Assembly: GCA_003478935.1 (NCBI GenBank)
Contig: QUFP01000009.1
Coordinates: forward strand, 55,214 to 119,213
DNA length: 64,000 nt
Direction of reading: 5' to 3'
Source: Firmicutes bacterium AF25-13AC
Lineage (GTDB): Bacteria; Bacillota; Clostridia; Lachnospirales; Lachnospiraceae
The notes beneath the pieces are model-generated. The model was not told where the DNA came from, did no database searches, and saw only the letters and a list, made by a program, of their open reading frames with translations. The stretch's first letter is position 1. Each line of letters opens with the position of its first letter. This document shows, piece by piece, positions 36,619-46,043 of the stretch. The position numbers were made by a program, and so were the translations under genes.

Positions 36619-37881
36619 TTATTGGCATACTCCAATTACTGTATCTTTCATGCTCAATCCCTTTGTGTTTCCTACGAGCAATCCGTTTAAACCTGACGCT
36701 TTCACATTCTCAAAAAATATATTTTCAAGTGGTTGCTCTGGCAGTCCCATCAAAAATACTGCTCGTCCTGCTTTTGTGACACTCTCCACATTTTTGAATG
36801 TGATATTTCGTATTACCGCAGTTCCTTCATTTTTTGGTTCACATGCTGTTTCATCATATTGCTCATAGCTATAAAATTGGTCAATATAAATCGCTCCACG
36901 AAACCATCTGCAATCTTGATGCTCAAGGCTATTATTTATATGCTGAATATTCTCATAGATAATATCTTCAATAACGCCGCCTCGTCCTCTCGGTGCTTTG
37001 ACACTTGCCAGACTGTATGTATCTTCAAATTTGCAATTTTTCACAAGTACGTTGCGAACGCCACCGGACATTTCACTTCCCACTGCCACGCCAAAACCAT
37101 AGCGAAATACACTATCTATAATCTCGACATTTTCCGTCGGAATACCGACAGCACGTCCTTCTGCATCACGTCCAGATTTAATTGCAATACAGTCATCCTG
37201 ACTCTCAATTTCACAGCATGTAACACGTACATTTTTGCATGAATCCGGATCAAATCCGTCTCCATTTATCAGGTCATACGGTGTGCCATCCTCCGCATAT
37301 TTATTACAGATCTTCATATGGTCAAGCAATACATCTGTACAGAAGATCGGATGGACACACCATGCCGGTGACTGGCGAATGATAATATCTCGTATTATGA
37401 CACCGTCAGTATTACGAAGCACAACCGCGCGACCTCGAATACCAAGTTTCGCCTCATTTTCCAGCTTTCTTAGTACCGTACCATTTGCGTCAATCGTTCC
37501 TTTTCCTTCTATTGTAATACCTTTCAAGCGCTTACTTGCATCAGCAATGTATCCAGTTTGATACCATTCATCCTCAATGCCAGTATCTCTAATATCGACC
37601 GTATTGATCAAGCTTGCATGACAAAGCTGCTCTTTTCCTTCAAAACGATAACGGTATAGTGGATACTCGTTAAGGTCTGTACTGCCCAAAAGAACTGCGC
37701 CTTCCTCTACACAAAAACTCATTTCACTGTGTAAAAAAAGTGCTCCGCTGACAAATACACCTGATGGAATAAGGACCTGATCGCCTGCACCGCAGGCATC
37801 AATAGCTGCCTGAATTGCTTTTGTATTACATGTTTTTCCATCTGGAATGGCACCAAATTCAATTACATTATAAATTTTCAT
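36619..37881 (-). CDS. GH28 family polygalacturonase-like glycosidase
   Basis: 420 aa, a right-handed beta-helix enzyme without signal peptide, so intracellular. GH28 motifs: NGDGFDPDSC (206-215) and SQDDCIAIKSGRD (227-239), carrying the catalytic Asp residues. MSGGVRNV follows, then RGRGG with the substrate-binding arginine. At 261-270 the sequence is YGFGVAVGSE, where most GH28 enzymes have a GHG with conserved His. It probably trims galacturonide or related oligosaccharides brought in by transport. It ends the minus-strand group with the transglutaminase-like gene (2-base gap). Confidence 0.92.
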   Translation of the reverse strand: MKIYNVIEFGAIPDGKTCNTKAIQAAIDACGAGDQVLIPSGVFVSGALFLHSEMSFCVEEGAVLLGSTDLNEYPLYRYRFEGKEQLCHASLINTVDIRDTGIEDEWYQTGYIADASKRLKGITIEGKGTIDANGTVLRKLENEAKLGIRGRAVVLRNTDGVIIRDIIIRQSPAWCVHPIFCTDVLLDHMKICNKYAEDGTPYDLINGDGFDPDSCKNVRVTCCEIESQDDCIAIKSGRDAEGRAVGIPTENVEIIDSVFRYGFGVAVGSEMSGGVRNVLVKNCKFEDTYSLASVKAPRGRGGVIEDIIYENIQHINNSLEHQDCRWFRGAIYIDQFYSYEQYDETACEPKNEGTAVIRNITFKNVESVTKAGRAVFLMGLPEQPLENIFFENVKASGLNGLLVGNTKGLSMKDTVIGVCQ

Positions 37882-37883
37882 GG

Positions 37884-38939
37884 TTAATTCAATTCTCCTT
37901 CATTTGCCTGCTCTATCTCAACATTATCAACATCATCCAAATTTTCAGCGTTTTGCATTGATACCGCTACTGCCTCATCCATATCCTCAAACTCAACATA
38001 AATAACTGCTTGCATCCAGTTTAAGCTTACTTTTGCCTGTTTGCCTTTTTCCTTTGCTGCCTCTTCGATACCGATTAGAAGTTTCTTCAAGATTTCTCTT
38101 GTCAGATAGCCTCCACGCCAATGAAATAAAAATGGCTTTTTCTTTTTGGCAGCCTGTGCTGCACGCTTTTTTACTTCTTCCTGTTTGGTAAAAGAAAGTT
38201 TCTTTTCTAAGTAATAAAAGTGACTTCCATCGGTACATGGAACATGGTCTGTCATGATTGGCTCATGATCACGGAAAATGGCATCATCACTTAGGTTAAA
38301 ATAATCATGGCGCGTTAATGTTTTGCTCAAAGACAAATCGAATGTCGCATCCAGATGATAGTACGTCTTTCCGATCTTTACGATATTCCAAGCATGACGA
38401 TATTTAATCTTCTTTTCAGGATTGGCCTCGGAAATTACGATGATGCACCAGATCCCGATGGCATCGCACAAAACTTTAACCGACTTCGCAATACCCTCGC
38501 AGACACCGACACCATGACCGAGTGGACCGATGATCTCATGAGAATATGGCTTTTTGAGTTTATCGTAGTGTATATTTTCACAGATAAAATCATGAATGTA
38601 TAATTCTTTTTCGAGTTCTGTCTTTGTACTTACGGCTCTCGCAAGCTTTTCTACTCGCGCACTCATCGCCTTTTGCTGCTGGCGAATTGTCTTTTTGTCA
38701 AATAAATACTCTGGCAAAATTTCAAGATTGTCGGACTGCGGCCACTTACGCAGCTTAACTGTGACGGCATAAAAAATCTCCGGACAGTCGAGTCGTACCA
38801 GAAAGAAGATCATGCTAATTCGCGCAGGATCGGCATAAGGCACAAGGAAATGATCCTCAAGTGCTGTCACTCCAGTTTTAATTGCATGATATATAGTCTG
38901 CTCAGACTTTTCTAAATGCTGATAGTAAAATGGTTCCAT
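37884..38939 (-). CDS. Transglutaminase-like cysteine peptidase-fold protein
   Basis: 351 aa. The transglutaminase core triad is visible: Cys147 in GVGVCEGIAKSV, His182 in YRHAWNIVKI and Asp197 in YYHLDATFD. The N-terminal ~100 residues and Lys-rich C-terminal region have no known domain. There is no signal peptide or membrane anchor. Proteins with this core can be peptidases or cross-linkers; the target is unknown. It lies 18 bases after the ANT(6)-like gene and 2 bases before the GH28 gene, so one transcript is likely. Confidence 0.88.
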   Translation of the reverse strand: MEPFYYQHLEKSEQTIYHAIKTGVTALEDHFLVPYADPARISMIFFLVRLDCPEIFYAVTVKLRKWPQSDNLEILPEYLFDKKTIRQQQKAMSARVEKLARAVSTKTELEKELYIHDFICENIHYDKLKKPYSHEIIGPLGHGVGVCEGIAKSVKVLCDAIGIWCIIVISEANPEKKIKYRHAWNIVKIGKTYYHLDATFDLSLSKTLTRHDYFNLSDDAIFRDHEPIMTDHVPCTDGSHFYYLEKKLSFTKQEEVKKRAAQAAKKKKPFLFHWRGGYLTREILKKLLIGIEEAAKEKGKQAKVSLNWMQAVIYVEFEDMDEAVAVSMQNAENLDDVDNVEIEQANEGELN

Positions 38940-38957
38940 TGATCTGTTTATCCTTAC

Positions 38958-39833
38958 TTAATTTTGTTGTGCCAACACCCACGTAAAATATTCCTTTGCA
39001 GCATCGGCTTCTGTTTGATTATACTTTGTTCCCAAATATTCGGCAACATCCTTTGCTGTCTCCTCAAATAAATCAATCATCGTTTCTGTCGCTTGCTTTA
39101 TTGCCTCGTACTCGCAGGATGGTACTGTTTCCAGATAGCGATGCCAAATTTCAGGTGTCAAATAACGATTCATATATTTATCTGATTTTCCTACGCTGAC
39201 AGACCAATCGTTCTCTGCACCAATCTTCCAGCCAAGCATTACACTAAGGCACGGACGCACAACATCATAAAGCATGTCCATCGCATAAGTCAGCTCACCG
39301 CGAGCAAGACCTTTTCCGATATTATTTAAGCACCAATAAAACTCGTTGCACTCACAATGATACTCAGTTGCAGTTGGCTTTTTCACATAATGATCAGCAT
39401 CGGACTCTGCCGGGACATCCCCATACCTGCCGTCCTTATCCAACAAAATACGGCACAAACGATCGGATCGGATATCCTTATCAGCATAGTCAAATGAACT
39501 TACATGAATGTCAAGACGATTTCCATCTGTAAAGATAGCAAGCCAACCGAAAGTATCCTGCGGTGTATACTCTTTTTCTAACAGCAAATCCATGTATTCT
39601 GGCATTTGCATATAAAGAACAGTTCCAAAATGATTGATCCAATCATGATTTTCATAATATGGCTTCGTATCAGTCACAACATATACAACATCATAATCCT
39701 GAAAACAATCCTTCGGTGCATTAGGATTAGTTCGTGAACCATTCAGATAAACAGCACGCACACACTCATCATCTTTAGCAACCTGCAAAATCAGATGCAT
39801 CATCTCTTCCTCGCTTCTCATTGCTGCTTCCAT
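38958..39833 (-). CDS. Aminoglycoside 6-adenylyltransferase-like protein
   Basis: 291 aa of the ANT(6)/AadK family. The nucleotidyltransferase signature is VYLNGSRTNPNAPKD with FQDYDVVYVV, where GS and D-x-D coordinate ATP and Mg2+; RLDIHVSSF carries the third acidic region. Known members adenylate streptomycin. Chromosomal copies such as Bacillus aadK give low-level resistance; here activity is inferred. GAGAGG precedes ATG 39833. It is the first gene of the group followed by the transglutaminase-like and GH28 genes. Confidence 0.85.
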   Translation of the reverse strand: MEAAMRSEEEMMHLILQVAKDDECVRAVYLNGSRTNPNAPKDCFQDYDVVYVVTDTKPYYENHDWINHFGTVLYMQMPEYMDLLLEKEYTPQDTFGWLAIFTDGNRLDIHVSSFDYADKDIRSDRLCRILLDKDGRYGDVPAESDADHYVKKPTATEYHCECNEFYWCLNNIGKGLARGELTYAMDMLYDVVRPCLSVMLGWKIGAENDWSVSVGKSDKYMNRYLTPEIWHRYLETVPSCEYEAIKQATETMIDLFEETAKDVAEYLGTKYNQTEADAAKEYFTWVLAQQN

Positions 39834-39871
39834 ATTTTAATACCTCTCTTTCTTTTAAACAATACAAATTT

Positions 39872-39886
39872 TGACAATATTTGTCA
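39872..39886. promoter_or_regulatory. Palindrome upstream of the two-component genes
   Basis: TGACAATATTTGTCA is a perfect 15-bp palindrome about 130 bases before the response-regulator start, and TGACAAGG recurs at about 39,936. It may be an operator; the binding protein is unknown. Confidence 0.35.
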
Positions 39887-40014
39887 CTCTTTCACCTTTT
39901 ACTCATGTTGTCATCATAGCAAATTTTTAAGGTTCTGACAAGGTTCTTGCCAAAGCTTAATGCGGATGATAAAATAAAAATCAAATTAAAACTAAGAAAG
40001 GACAAAATAATTCA

Positions 40015-40701
40015 ATGGATAATCCAGTATACAAGCTATTAATTGTCGAGGATGATTTAGGCATCGCCCAGGCTATTCAGACCCAGGCATCCATGTGGAA
40101 TTTTGATGTTCGCATCGTTGAAAATTTTCGTGATGTCACTGGTGAAGTTACTTCATTTTCTCCGCATATCATTTTGCTCGACATTACACTTCCATTTTTT
40201 AATGGCTACCACTGGTGCAGCGAGATTCGAAAATTTTCACGCGTGCCAATTATTTTTATCTCTTCTGCCGCTGACAACATGAATATCATTATGGCGATGA
40301 ATCTCGGTGCCGATGATTTTGTTGCAAAGCCATTTGATTTAAATGTTTTACTTGCAAAAATACAGGCACTTCTTCGCAGAAGCTATGATTTTGCACCGAC
40401 CTCTAATGTGCTTGCACACCGCGGCGCACTGTTAGATTTAAATGATCACACGCTAAGTTTTAACGGCGAAGATATCCCATTAACTAAAAATGAATATCGC
40501 ATTTTATCCTGTCTGATGGAACAAAAGGGCAAGGTTATCAGCCGTGAAAAGTTAATGGAACGGCTATGGGAGACAGATCAATTTGTGGATGAAAATACGC
40601 TTACAGTTAATATAAATCGTCTTCGAAAAAAGCTAGATAGTGCAGGGCTGATACATTTTATCACTACAAAATTTGGTGTCGGATACCTGATTGAAAGTTG
40701 A
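40015..40701 (+). CDS. Response regulator, OmpR family (BceR-like)
   Basis: 228 aa. Receiver domain with the acid pair VEDD (11-14), phospho-acceptor Asp56 (IILLDITLP) and Lys in VAKPFD. A C-terminal winged helix (about 130-228) carries the OmpR pattern SREKLMERLWETDQFVDENT. It works with the kinase that starts 10 bases downstream and an ABC transporter, matching the Bce-type antimicrobial-peptide sensing module. It probably activates the ABC genes from the gap at 41726-41853. Confidence 0.93.
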   Translation: MDNPVYKLLIVEDDLGIAQAIQTQASMWNFDVRIVENFRDVTGEVTSFSPHIILLDITLPFFNGYHWCSEIRKFSRVPIIFISSAADNMNIIMAMNLGADDFVAKPFDLNVLLAKIQALLRRSYDFAPTSNVLAHRGALLDLNDHTLSFNGEDIPLTKNEYRILSCLMEQKGKVISREKLMERLWETDQFVDENTLTVNINRLRKKLDSAGLIHFITTKFGVGYLIES

Positions 40702-40711
40702 GGAATTTACG

Positions 40712-41725
40712 ATGTCACTATTTTTTTCTTATTTAAAGCAGCAACTTAAATACATTCTGCTATTTTTGCTGTTTTCCATTACCTTTGCCATCACCTTTTT
40801 CTTTTATAACTTTCCATTGGAAGCGTTGACTTATCCAACACTTCTATGTGTCTGTTTTGGGCTTTTCTTTTTCATATGGGATTTTTCAAATACAAAGGCA
40901 TTACACACAAGGCTGATGGAACTTTCCAATCTAACGGAGCTTTCAATTGATATGATTCGTGCGCTTCCACAGTCAGACTCGATTGAAAACACAGATTATC
41001 AGCTCTTACTGTCTGGTCTTGCCGAGCAGATATCTGACCTTAAAACGGCACAGTCCACTCGCCTTACCGATATGATTGATTATTACACGGTGTGGGTTCA
41101 TCAGATCAAGACACCAATCTCTTCCATGCGCCTGACACTTCAAAACGAGGATTCTTTGCTAGCGCGCAAGCTTTCCTGTGACTTGTCGCACATTGAACAG
41201 TATGTAGATATGGTGTTAGCATTTCTTCGTCTTGATTCGGATTCAAGTGATTATGTATTTAAGATGCACGAGCTTGATCCACTGCTTCGTCAATCAATTC
41301 GACGCTTTTCATCTGAATTTATTAACAGAAAGCTTAGCCTTTCGTACACACCTCCAAGTGATGAAAACGGAACACTACAAATGATTACTGATGACAAATG
41401 GTTTTGCTTTGTCATTGAACAACTTCTTTCAAATGCGCTCAAATACACACGTACAGGAACGATTTCTATTTTCTTTTCGCAGCCAAAGGTGCTGTGCATA
41501 AAAGATACTGGTATCGGCATTGCACCTCAGGATCTTCCACGCGTTTTTGAAAAAGGATATACGGGCTGCAATGGACGCACTGACAAAAAGGCAAGTGATC
41601 TGGGACTCTACTTATGCAAACGAATTTGTAAAAATCTTGGTATCGACATTTCAATCACCTCTGAGGTAGACAATGGAACCTGCGTATATCTTTCTCTTGA
41701 TCAGTATCCACTAAGAGCAGAATAA
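40712..41725 (+). CDS. Sensor histidine kinase, intramembrane-sensing (BceS-like)
   Basis: 337 aa from ATG 40712 (GAGG upstream). Two close membrane helices with almost no external loop (about 10-60), then the phospho-acceptor His in YYTVWVHQIKTPISSM. The ATPase domain has the N box EQLLSNALKYT and G boxes DTGIGI and SDLGLYLCKR. Such kinases do not sense peptides themselves; they take the signal from the partner ABC permease. Gene order regulator-kinase-ABC ATPase-permease supports this. Confidence 0.93.
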   Translation: MSLFFSYLKQQLKYILLFLLFSITFAITFFFYNFPLEALTYPTLLCVCFGLFFFIWDFSNTKALHTRLMELSNLTELSIDMIRALPQSDSIENTDYQLLLSGLAEQISDLKTAQSTRLTDMIDYYTVWVHQIKTPISSMRLTLQNEDSLLARKLSCDLSHIEQYVDMVLAFLRLDSDSSDYVFKMHELDPLLRQSIRRFSSEFINRKLSLSYTPPSDENGTLQMITDDKWFCFVIEQLLSNALKYTRTGTISIFFSQPKVLCIKDTGIGIAPQDLPRVFEKGYTGCNGRTDKKASDLGLYLCKRICKNLGIDISITSEVDNGTCVYLSLDQYPLRAE

Positions 41726-41853
41726 AAAAATCTTTATTTCTTACACTACTGTAAGTTTTAGGGCGGAAAATGTAAGCCAATTCAATGGCAATGCATTTTC
41801 CGTTTTGTTATACTATGCCTTGTAAGAAAGAATTACAGGAGGTACTTAATACC

Positions 41854-42618
41854 ATGACAATACTTGAAGTAAATGGATTGAAAAAAATATATTCCACCCG
41901 CTTTGGCGGCAATAAGGTTGAGGCACTGAAGAATGTAAATTTCAGTGTAGAGCAGGGCGAGTATGTTGCTATTATGGGCGAATCTGGTTCAGGCAAAACA
42001 ACACTTTTAAATATCCTTGCTGCTTTAGATAAACCAACTGAAGGCAATGTAATTTTAGATGGCAATAATCTGTCAAAATTGAAGGAATCTCAAATCTCAG
42101 CATTTCGCCGTGACAATCTCGGCTTTGTATTTCAGGATTTTAATCTGCTAGACACCTTCACACTTGAGGACAATATTTATCTTCCACTTGTACTTGCCGG
42201 AATACCTTACAAAAAAATGCATGATCGTTTGGTGCCAATCGCAGAACGTCTTGGTATCAGCGCATTACTTAAAAAATATCCATATGAAGTTTCAGGTGGA
42301 CAAAAGCAACGTGCCGCCGCTGCCCGCGCATTAATTACAAATCCGAAGCTTATTTTGGCCGATGAACCAACTGGTGCACTTGATTCAAGAGCTTCCGATG
42401 AACTACTTCATTTATTTACAGAAATCAATCACTCTGGTCAGACAATCGTGATGGTTACACACTCAGTCAAGGCAGCCAGCACTGCCGGACGTGTTTTATT
42501 TATTCGAGATGGTGAAGTTTTCCACCAGATTTACCGTGGAAATGATACCGATGAACAGCTGTATCAAAAAATTTCTGATACACTGACACTTCTTGCAACA
42601 GGAGGTGATCGCCGATGA
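41854..42618 (+). CDS. ABC transporter ATPase (BceA-like)
   Basis: 254 aa from ATG 41854, which has AGGAGG 10 bases upstream. Walker A GESGSGKT (42-49), signature VSGGQKQR, Walker B LILADEPT with GALD and the switch His in VMVTHS. It belongs to the LolD/MacB-like class used by Bce transporters. The preceding 128 bp contain TGTAAG/CTTACA repeats and TATACT, a probable regulator-dependent promoter. It overlaps the permease gene by 4 bases. Confidence 0.94.
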   Translation: MTILEVNGLKKIYSTRFGGNKVEALKNVNFSVEQGEYVAIMGESGSGKTTLLNILAALDKPTEGNVILDGNNLSKLKESQISAFRRDNLGFVFQDFNLLDTFTLEDNIYLPLVLAGIPYKKMHDRLVPIAERLGISALLKKYPYEVSGGQKQRAAAARALITNPKLILADEPTGALDSRASDELLHLFTEINHSGQTIVMVTHSVKAASTAGRVLFIRDGEVFHQIYRGNDTDEQLYQKISDTLTLLATGGDRR

Positions 42619-44672
42619 AAACAGGATTTTACCCGAAGCTTGCCTTCGATGGCATCCGGAAAAATCGCAGGATGTATGTTCCATTTATTTGCACCTGTAT
42701 TGGAATGGTGATGATGTTTTATATCATTTCTTATCTGCACTACAGTGATACAATTGCATCTATGAATGGCGGCCAGATCATGCGCTCCACGCTTAATTTG
42801 GGCAGCATTGTAGTAGGTATTTTTTCCTGTATTTTTCTGTTTTACACAAACTCCTTTTTAATTCGAAGACGAAAAAAGGAATTTGGTCTGTATCACATTC
42901 TTGGTATGGGAAAACTAAATATTGCACGCATTTTATTTTGGGAAACGCTTTTGACAGCAGTGATTTCTCTTGTTTTCGGCATAGGTTTTGGCATTTTATT
43001 TTCGAAGCTTGCTGAACTTGCCATGGCTCGTCTGACACACGCTCAGATTATTTATTCCATGCATATTTCACCAGACTCCATTTTATTTACACTAACTGTA
43101 TTTGGCTGCATTTTTATTCTGCTGTTTTTTAATACACTCCGTCAGATTCATTTTTCAAATGCTATTACACTTGTTAAAAGCGAATCTGTCGGTGAAAAAC
43201 CGCCGAAGGGAAATATTCTTTTAGGTCTTCTAGGTATGATTTGTTTAGCTGCTGCCTATTATCTTGCAGTAACAGTTGCAGATCCTGTATCAGCACTTGG
43301 CATGTTTTTTATAGCAGTTATTCTGGTAATCATTGGCACCTACCTTATCATGATCGCCGGCTCTGTTTTATTTTGCAAGTTGCTTCAAAAAAATAAGCGC
43401 TACTATTACAAGGCAAATCATTTTGTGTCAATTTCTTCTATGGCTTACAGAATGAAAAGAAATGGCGCTGGACTGGCTTCCATCTGTATCCTTGCGACAA
43501 TGGTTCTTGTTATGCTGTCCACTACTGTAAGCTTATACTTTGGTATGGATGATGTATTATCTAATCGCTATCCGTATCAATTTAATACGACTGTTTCTTA
43601 TGATTCCTTCGATATGATGTCTGATGAAAATACAGCATCAATTCGCAAGCTTGCATCAGATGCGATGGATAAATATGAATGTACACCATCCAATGTTTCC
43701 GATTATCGGTCCGCCTGTTTTTACGGCTATTTAATTGATAATGACTTTGTATGCGATACTCCGTTTGACAGCCATTCTGAAACAGCAAATTACCTTGAAG
43801 GCAAAATATTTTACTTCGTTCCACTTTCAGATTACAACAAAATGATGGGCACGAATGAAACTCTTGAATCTGATGAAGCGCTGCTTTTTTCAACTCGGGA
43901 CTCTGCTTATAATGAAAGCACGATTTCCTTTGAACATGGCATGAAATATACAATCAAAAAGCAAATTGACAAATTTGTTCCAGACGGCAACTCAATGGCA
44001 AATATTTCTACTATATTTGTCTTAATCGTTCCAGACATTCATGCGGCAGTTGATGCCATTGCAGCATTGCCTGGTAATGAAAAGTCTGTTTACTTTTATT
44101 GGCAATATAACTTTGATACCAACTTAAATCGTGATGATCAGATCTTGCTAGCAAATGATCTTTCATCCACTATCTCTGATTTTTTCACACAAAGCTATAA
44201 ACAAAACACAGGAATTATGCGCTGCCAGTTTGAAAGCCGTGCTGCTAATTATGAAGAGTTTTTAGCAGACTTTGGAAGCTTATTTTATCTGGCAATCGTT
44301 TTAAGCATTGTTTTCTTAATTGCCGCTGTTTTGATTATTTATTACAAGCAAATTTCAGAAGGCTATGAGGATCAGGCACGTTTTGATATTATGCAAAAAG
44401 TAGGCATGACAAAGCGCGAAATTAAAAAGAGTATCAACTCCCAGCTTTTGACTGTATTTTTCCTTCCACTTGTCGGTGCCGGCATTCATCTGATTTTTGC
44501 CTTCCCGATGATTAGAAAAATCCTGCTGCTGTTTAATTTAACAAATCTGCATCTATATACAATCGTTACGTTAATCAGCTTTGGAGCATTTGCGCTCTTC
44601 TACACAATTGTGTACCGCATCACATCAAATGCATATTATCATATTGTAAGTGGTGCCTCTAACAGCAGATAA
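42615..44672 (+). CDS. ABC transporter permease, FtsX type (BceB-like)
   Basis: 685 aa with ten predicted membrane helices. A large extracellular region lies about residues 310-545, between helices 7 and 8, the hallmark of BceB-type permeases. That domain binds peptide antibiotics or their lipid-linked complexes. FtsX-type cytoplasmic motifs are visible (KKEFGLYHILGMGK; MQKVGMTKREIKKS). It starts with ATGA overlap on the ATPase gene. With the kinase it should form the sensor and resistance complex against cell-wall-active peptides. Confidence 0.93.
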   Translation: MKTGFYPKLAFDGIRKNRRMYVPFICTCIGMVMMFYIISYLHYSDTIASMNGGQIMRSTLNLGSIVVGIFSCIFLFYTNSFLIRRRKKEFGLYHILGMGKLNIARILFWETLLTAVISLVFGIGFGILFSKLAELAMARLTHAQIIYSMHISPDSILFTLTVFGCIFILLFFNTLRQIHFSNAITLVKSESVGEKPPKGNILLGLLGMICLAAAYYLAVTVADPVSALGMFFIAVILVIIGTYLIMIAGSVLFCKLLQKNKRYYYKANHFVSISSMAYRMKRNGAGLASICILATMVLVMLSTTVSLYFGMDDVLSNRYPYQFNTTVSYDSFDMMSDENTASIRKLASDAMDKYECTPSNVSDYRSACFYGYLIDNDFVCDTPFDSHSETANYLEGKIFYFVPLSDYNKMMGTNETLESDEALLFSTRDSAYNESTISFEHGMKYTIKKQIDKFVPDGNSMANISTIFVLIVPDIHAAVDAIAALPGNEKSVYFYWQYNFDTNLNRDDQILLANDLSSTISDFFTQSYKQNTGIMRCQFESRAANYEEFLADFGSLFYLAIVLSIVFLIAAVLIIYYKQISEGYEDQARFDIMQKVGMTKREIKKSINSQLLTVFFLPLVGAGIHLIFAFPMIRKILLLFNLTNLHLYTIVTLISFGAFALFYTIVYRITSNAYYHIVSGASNSR

Positions 44673-44674
44673 TC

Positions 44675-44703
44675 TTGACTTTCTCACAAAAAATGTGTAT
44701 TCT
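44675..44703 (+). promoter_or_regulatory. Promoter for the yccF gene
   Basis: TTGACT (44675-44680) and TATTCT (44698-44703) with a 17-base spacer, directly after the permease stop and about 37 bases before the next ATG. Confidence 0.55.
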
Positions 44704-44739
44704 CTTCTTAAATTAGTATAAGAAAGGAAGGAAAATTTT

Positions 44740-45099
44740 ATGGGTTGCCTTGGAAATATTATATGGATGCTCTGCGGAGGTCTTGTCAGTGCACTAGGAT
44801 ATTTAATTGCCGGATGTATCTGGTGCATCACCATTGTGGGAATCCCGGTTGGCATGCAATGCTTTAAGTTAGCTGGACTGGCACTTTTTCCGTTTGGAAA
44901 GGATGTTACATACGGTGGTGGACTTGGAAGCTTTTTACTAAATATCATCTGGGCCATTTTCTTTGGTATCCCGATTGCACTGCACTCTCTGTTATGGGGC
45001 TGCATCATGTGTATCACCATAATCGGTATTCCGTTTGGTCTGCAGCATTTTAAAATGGCAAAGCTGGCACTTATGCCTTTTGGAACAGTTGTTTATTAA
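44740..45099 (+). CDS. yccF: YccF domain family membrane protein
   Basis: 119 aa made of two homologous halves, each with GIP(V/F)G followed by FK-(L/M)A-LAL-PFG, the YccF repeat. Four hydrophobic segments place it in the cytoplasmic membrane. The function of the family is unknown. It has its own promoter and a terminator at 45107-45148, so it is a single-gene unit. Intact and of normal length. Confidence 0.9.
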   Translation: MGCLGNIIWMLCGGLVSALGYLIAGCIWCITIVGIPVGMQCFKLAGLALFPFGKDVTYGGGLGSFLLNIIWAIFFGIPIALHSLLWGCIMCITIIGIPFGLQHFKMAKLALMPFGTVVY

Positions 45100-45106
45100 T
45101 TTTCTG

Positions 45107-45148
45107 AAAGAACCATGATTGATCAAGGCAATTTTATCATGGTTCTTT
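45107..45148 (+). terminator. Rho-independent terminator of yccF
   Basis: AAAGAACCATGA (45107-45118) pairs with TCATGGTTCTTT (45137-45148), followed by TTTGACTTTTTT. Confidence 0.85.
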
Positions 45149-45281
45149 TTTGACTTTTTTCATTATTTAACATTATTTTTATACTTTTTAATTATAAATA
45201 TTGTACAGTTTTTAATCTTTACTTTCTATTTTTCTAAGAGTATAATGTAGCCGAAATAAAAAAGAAAGGACTGTATCAGAA

Positions 45282-46043
45282 ATGGCAGAAAAAACAATTT
45301 TTCCAAGAGAAGAAAAATCAGAAGCATTATTTAAAAAGATTTTATCAGATCCCTGGGCCTGTGAAAAGCTTCAGGAAACTTTCTGTAAATACCTTTTTTG
45401 CAGTGAAGATGAGGCTACACCACTCTCTGCACCCGATTTTACGCAAGCATTATTCAACGCATATGACAACAGAGATCTGTCAGCTTTTCTAATGGCAATT
45501 TGTCAGCATTCACTGTTTGACCTTTTAAGGAATTCCTATTTAATCCCATTTCGCTTTAACGCAGATGGCAAACAAAATCCAGTAATAATGACAGATGACA
45601 ATGGCAACCTGCTCCCTGAATATAAAAAAGCATTCCACCAAAAAGAATATGAACATTTTCGTGAAGTTTATAACACTCTCCCAAATAAGAAAAATCTCTA
45701 TCTGGCAAAAGCTTACTGCTACACACATTCGTATGACCCGGAAATAAGCGCATCAACGCAGATTGTTCTTCAAGAGCATACAGGTATTCTTTTAATTCGT
45801 GAGCTTCCTGACACTGTAAAGCAGCAGGAAACAGAAGCTCAGGCTTACTGTGCTGTCTGGGATTTAATGACTGATCTGGAAAAAGAACTCCCAATGGCAT
45901 TTGTCTTTTATGGACAGGACACGCTTACTGAACATGACAAACGCTATGATGAACTTGGTATTTTCCTTCCAAATTCACACTTCTTAAAGCATCTGGAAAA
46001 ACACGTTCAAAGAGCCGAGGAAATCATTTATGCAGCAAACTAA
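45282..46043 (+). CDS. Uncharacterised protein, 253 aa
   Basis: A soluble protein starting MAEKTIFPREEKSEALFKK. Charged, no membrane helix or signal peptide, and no catalytic motif I can name. A TATAAT box at 45241-45246 and AAAGGA before ATG 45282 show it heads a transcript. Its stop lies within the start region of the ThrE exporter (overlap from 46030), so the two are translationally coupled. It may act with the amino-acid exporter, but this is only from position. Confidence 0.75.
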   Translation: MAEKTIFPREEKSEALFKKILSDPWACEKLQETFCKYLFCSEDEATPLSAPDFTQALFNAYDNRDLSAFLMAICQHSLFDLLRNSYLIPFRFNADGKQNPVIMTDDNGNLLPEYKKAFHQKEYEHFREVYNTLPNKKNLYLAKAYCYTHSYDPEISASTQIVLQEHTGILLIRELPDTVKQQETEAQAYCAVWDLMTDLEKELPMAFVFYGQDTLTEHDKRYDELGIFLPNSHFLKHLEKHVQRAEEIIYAAN

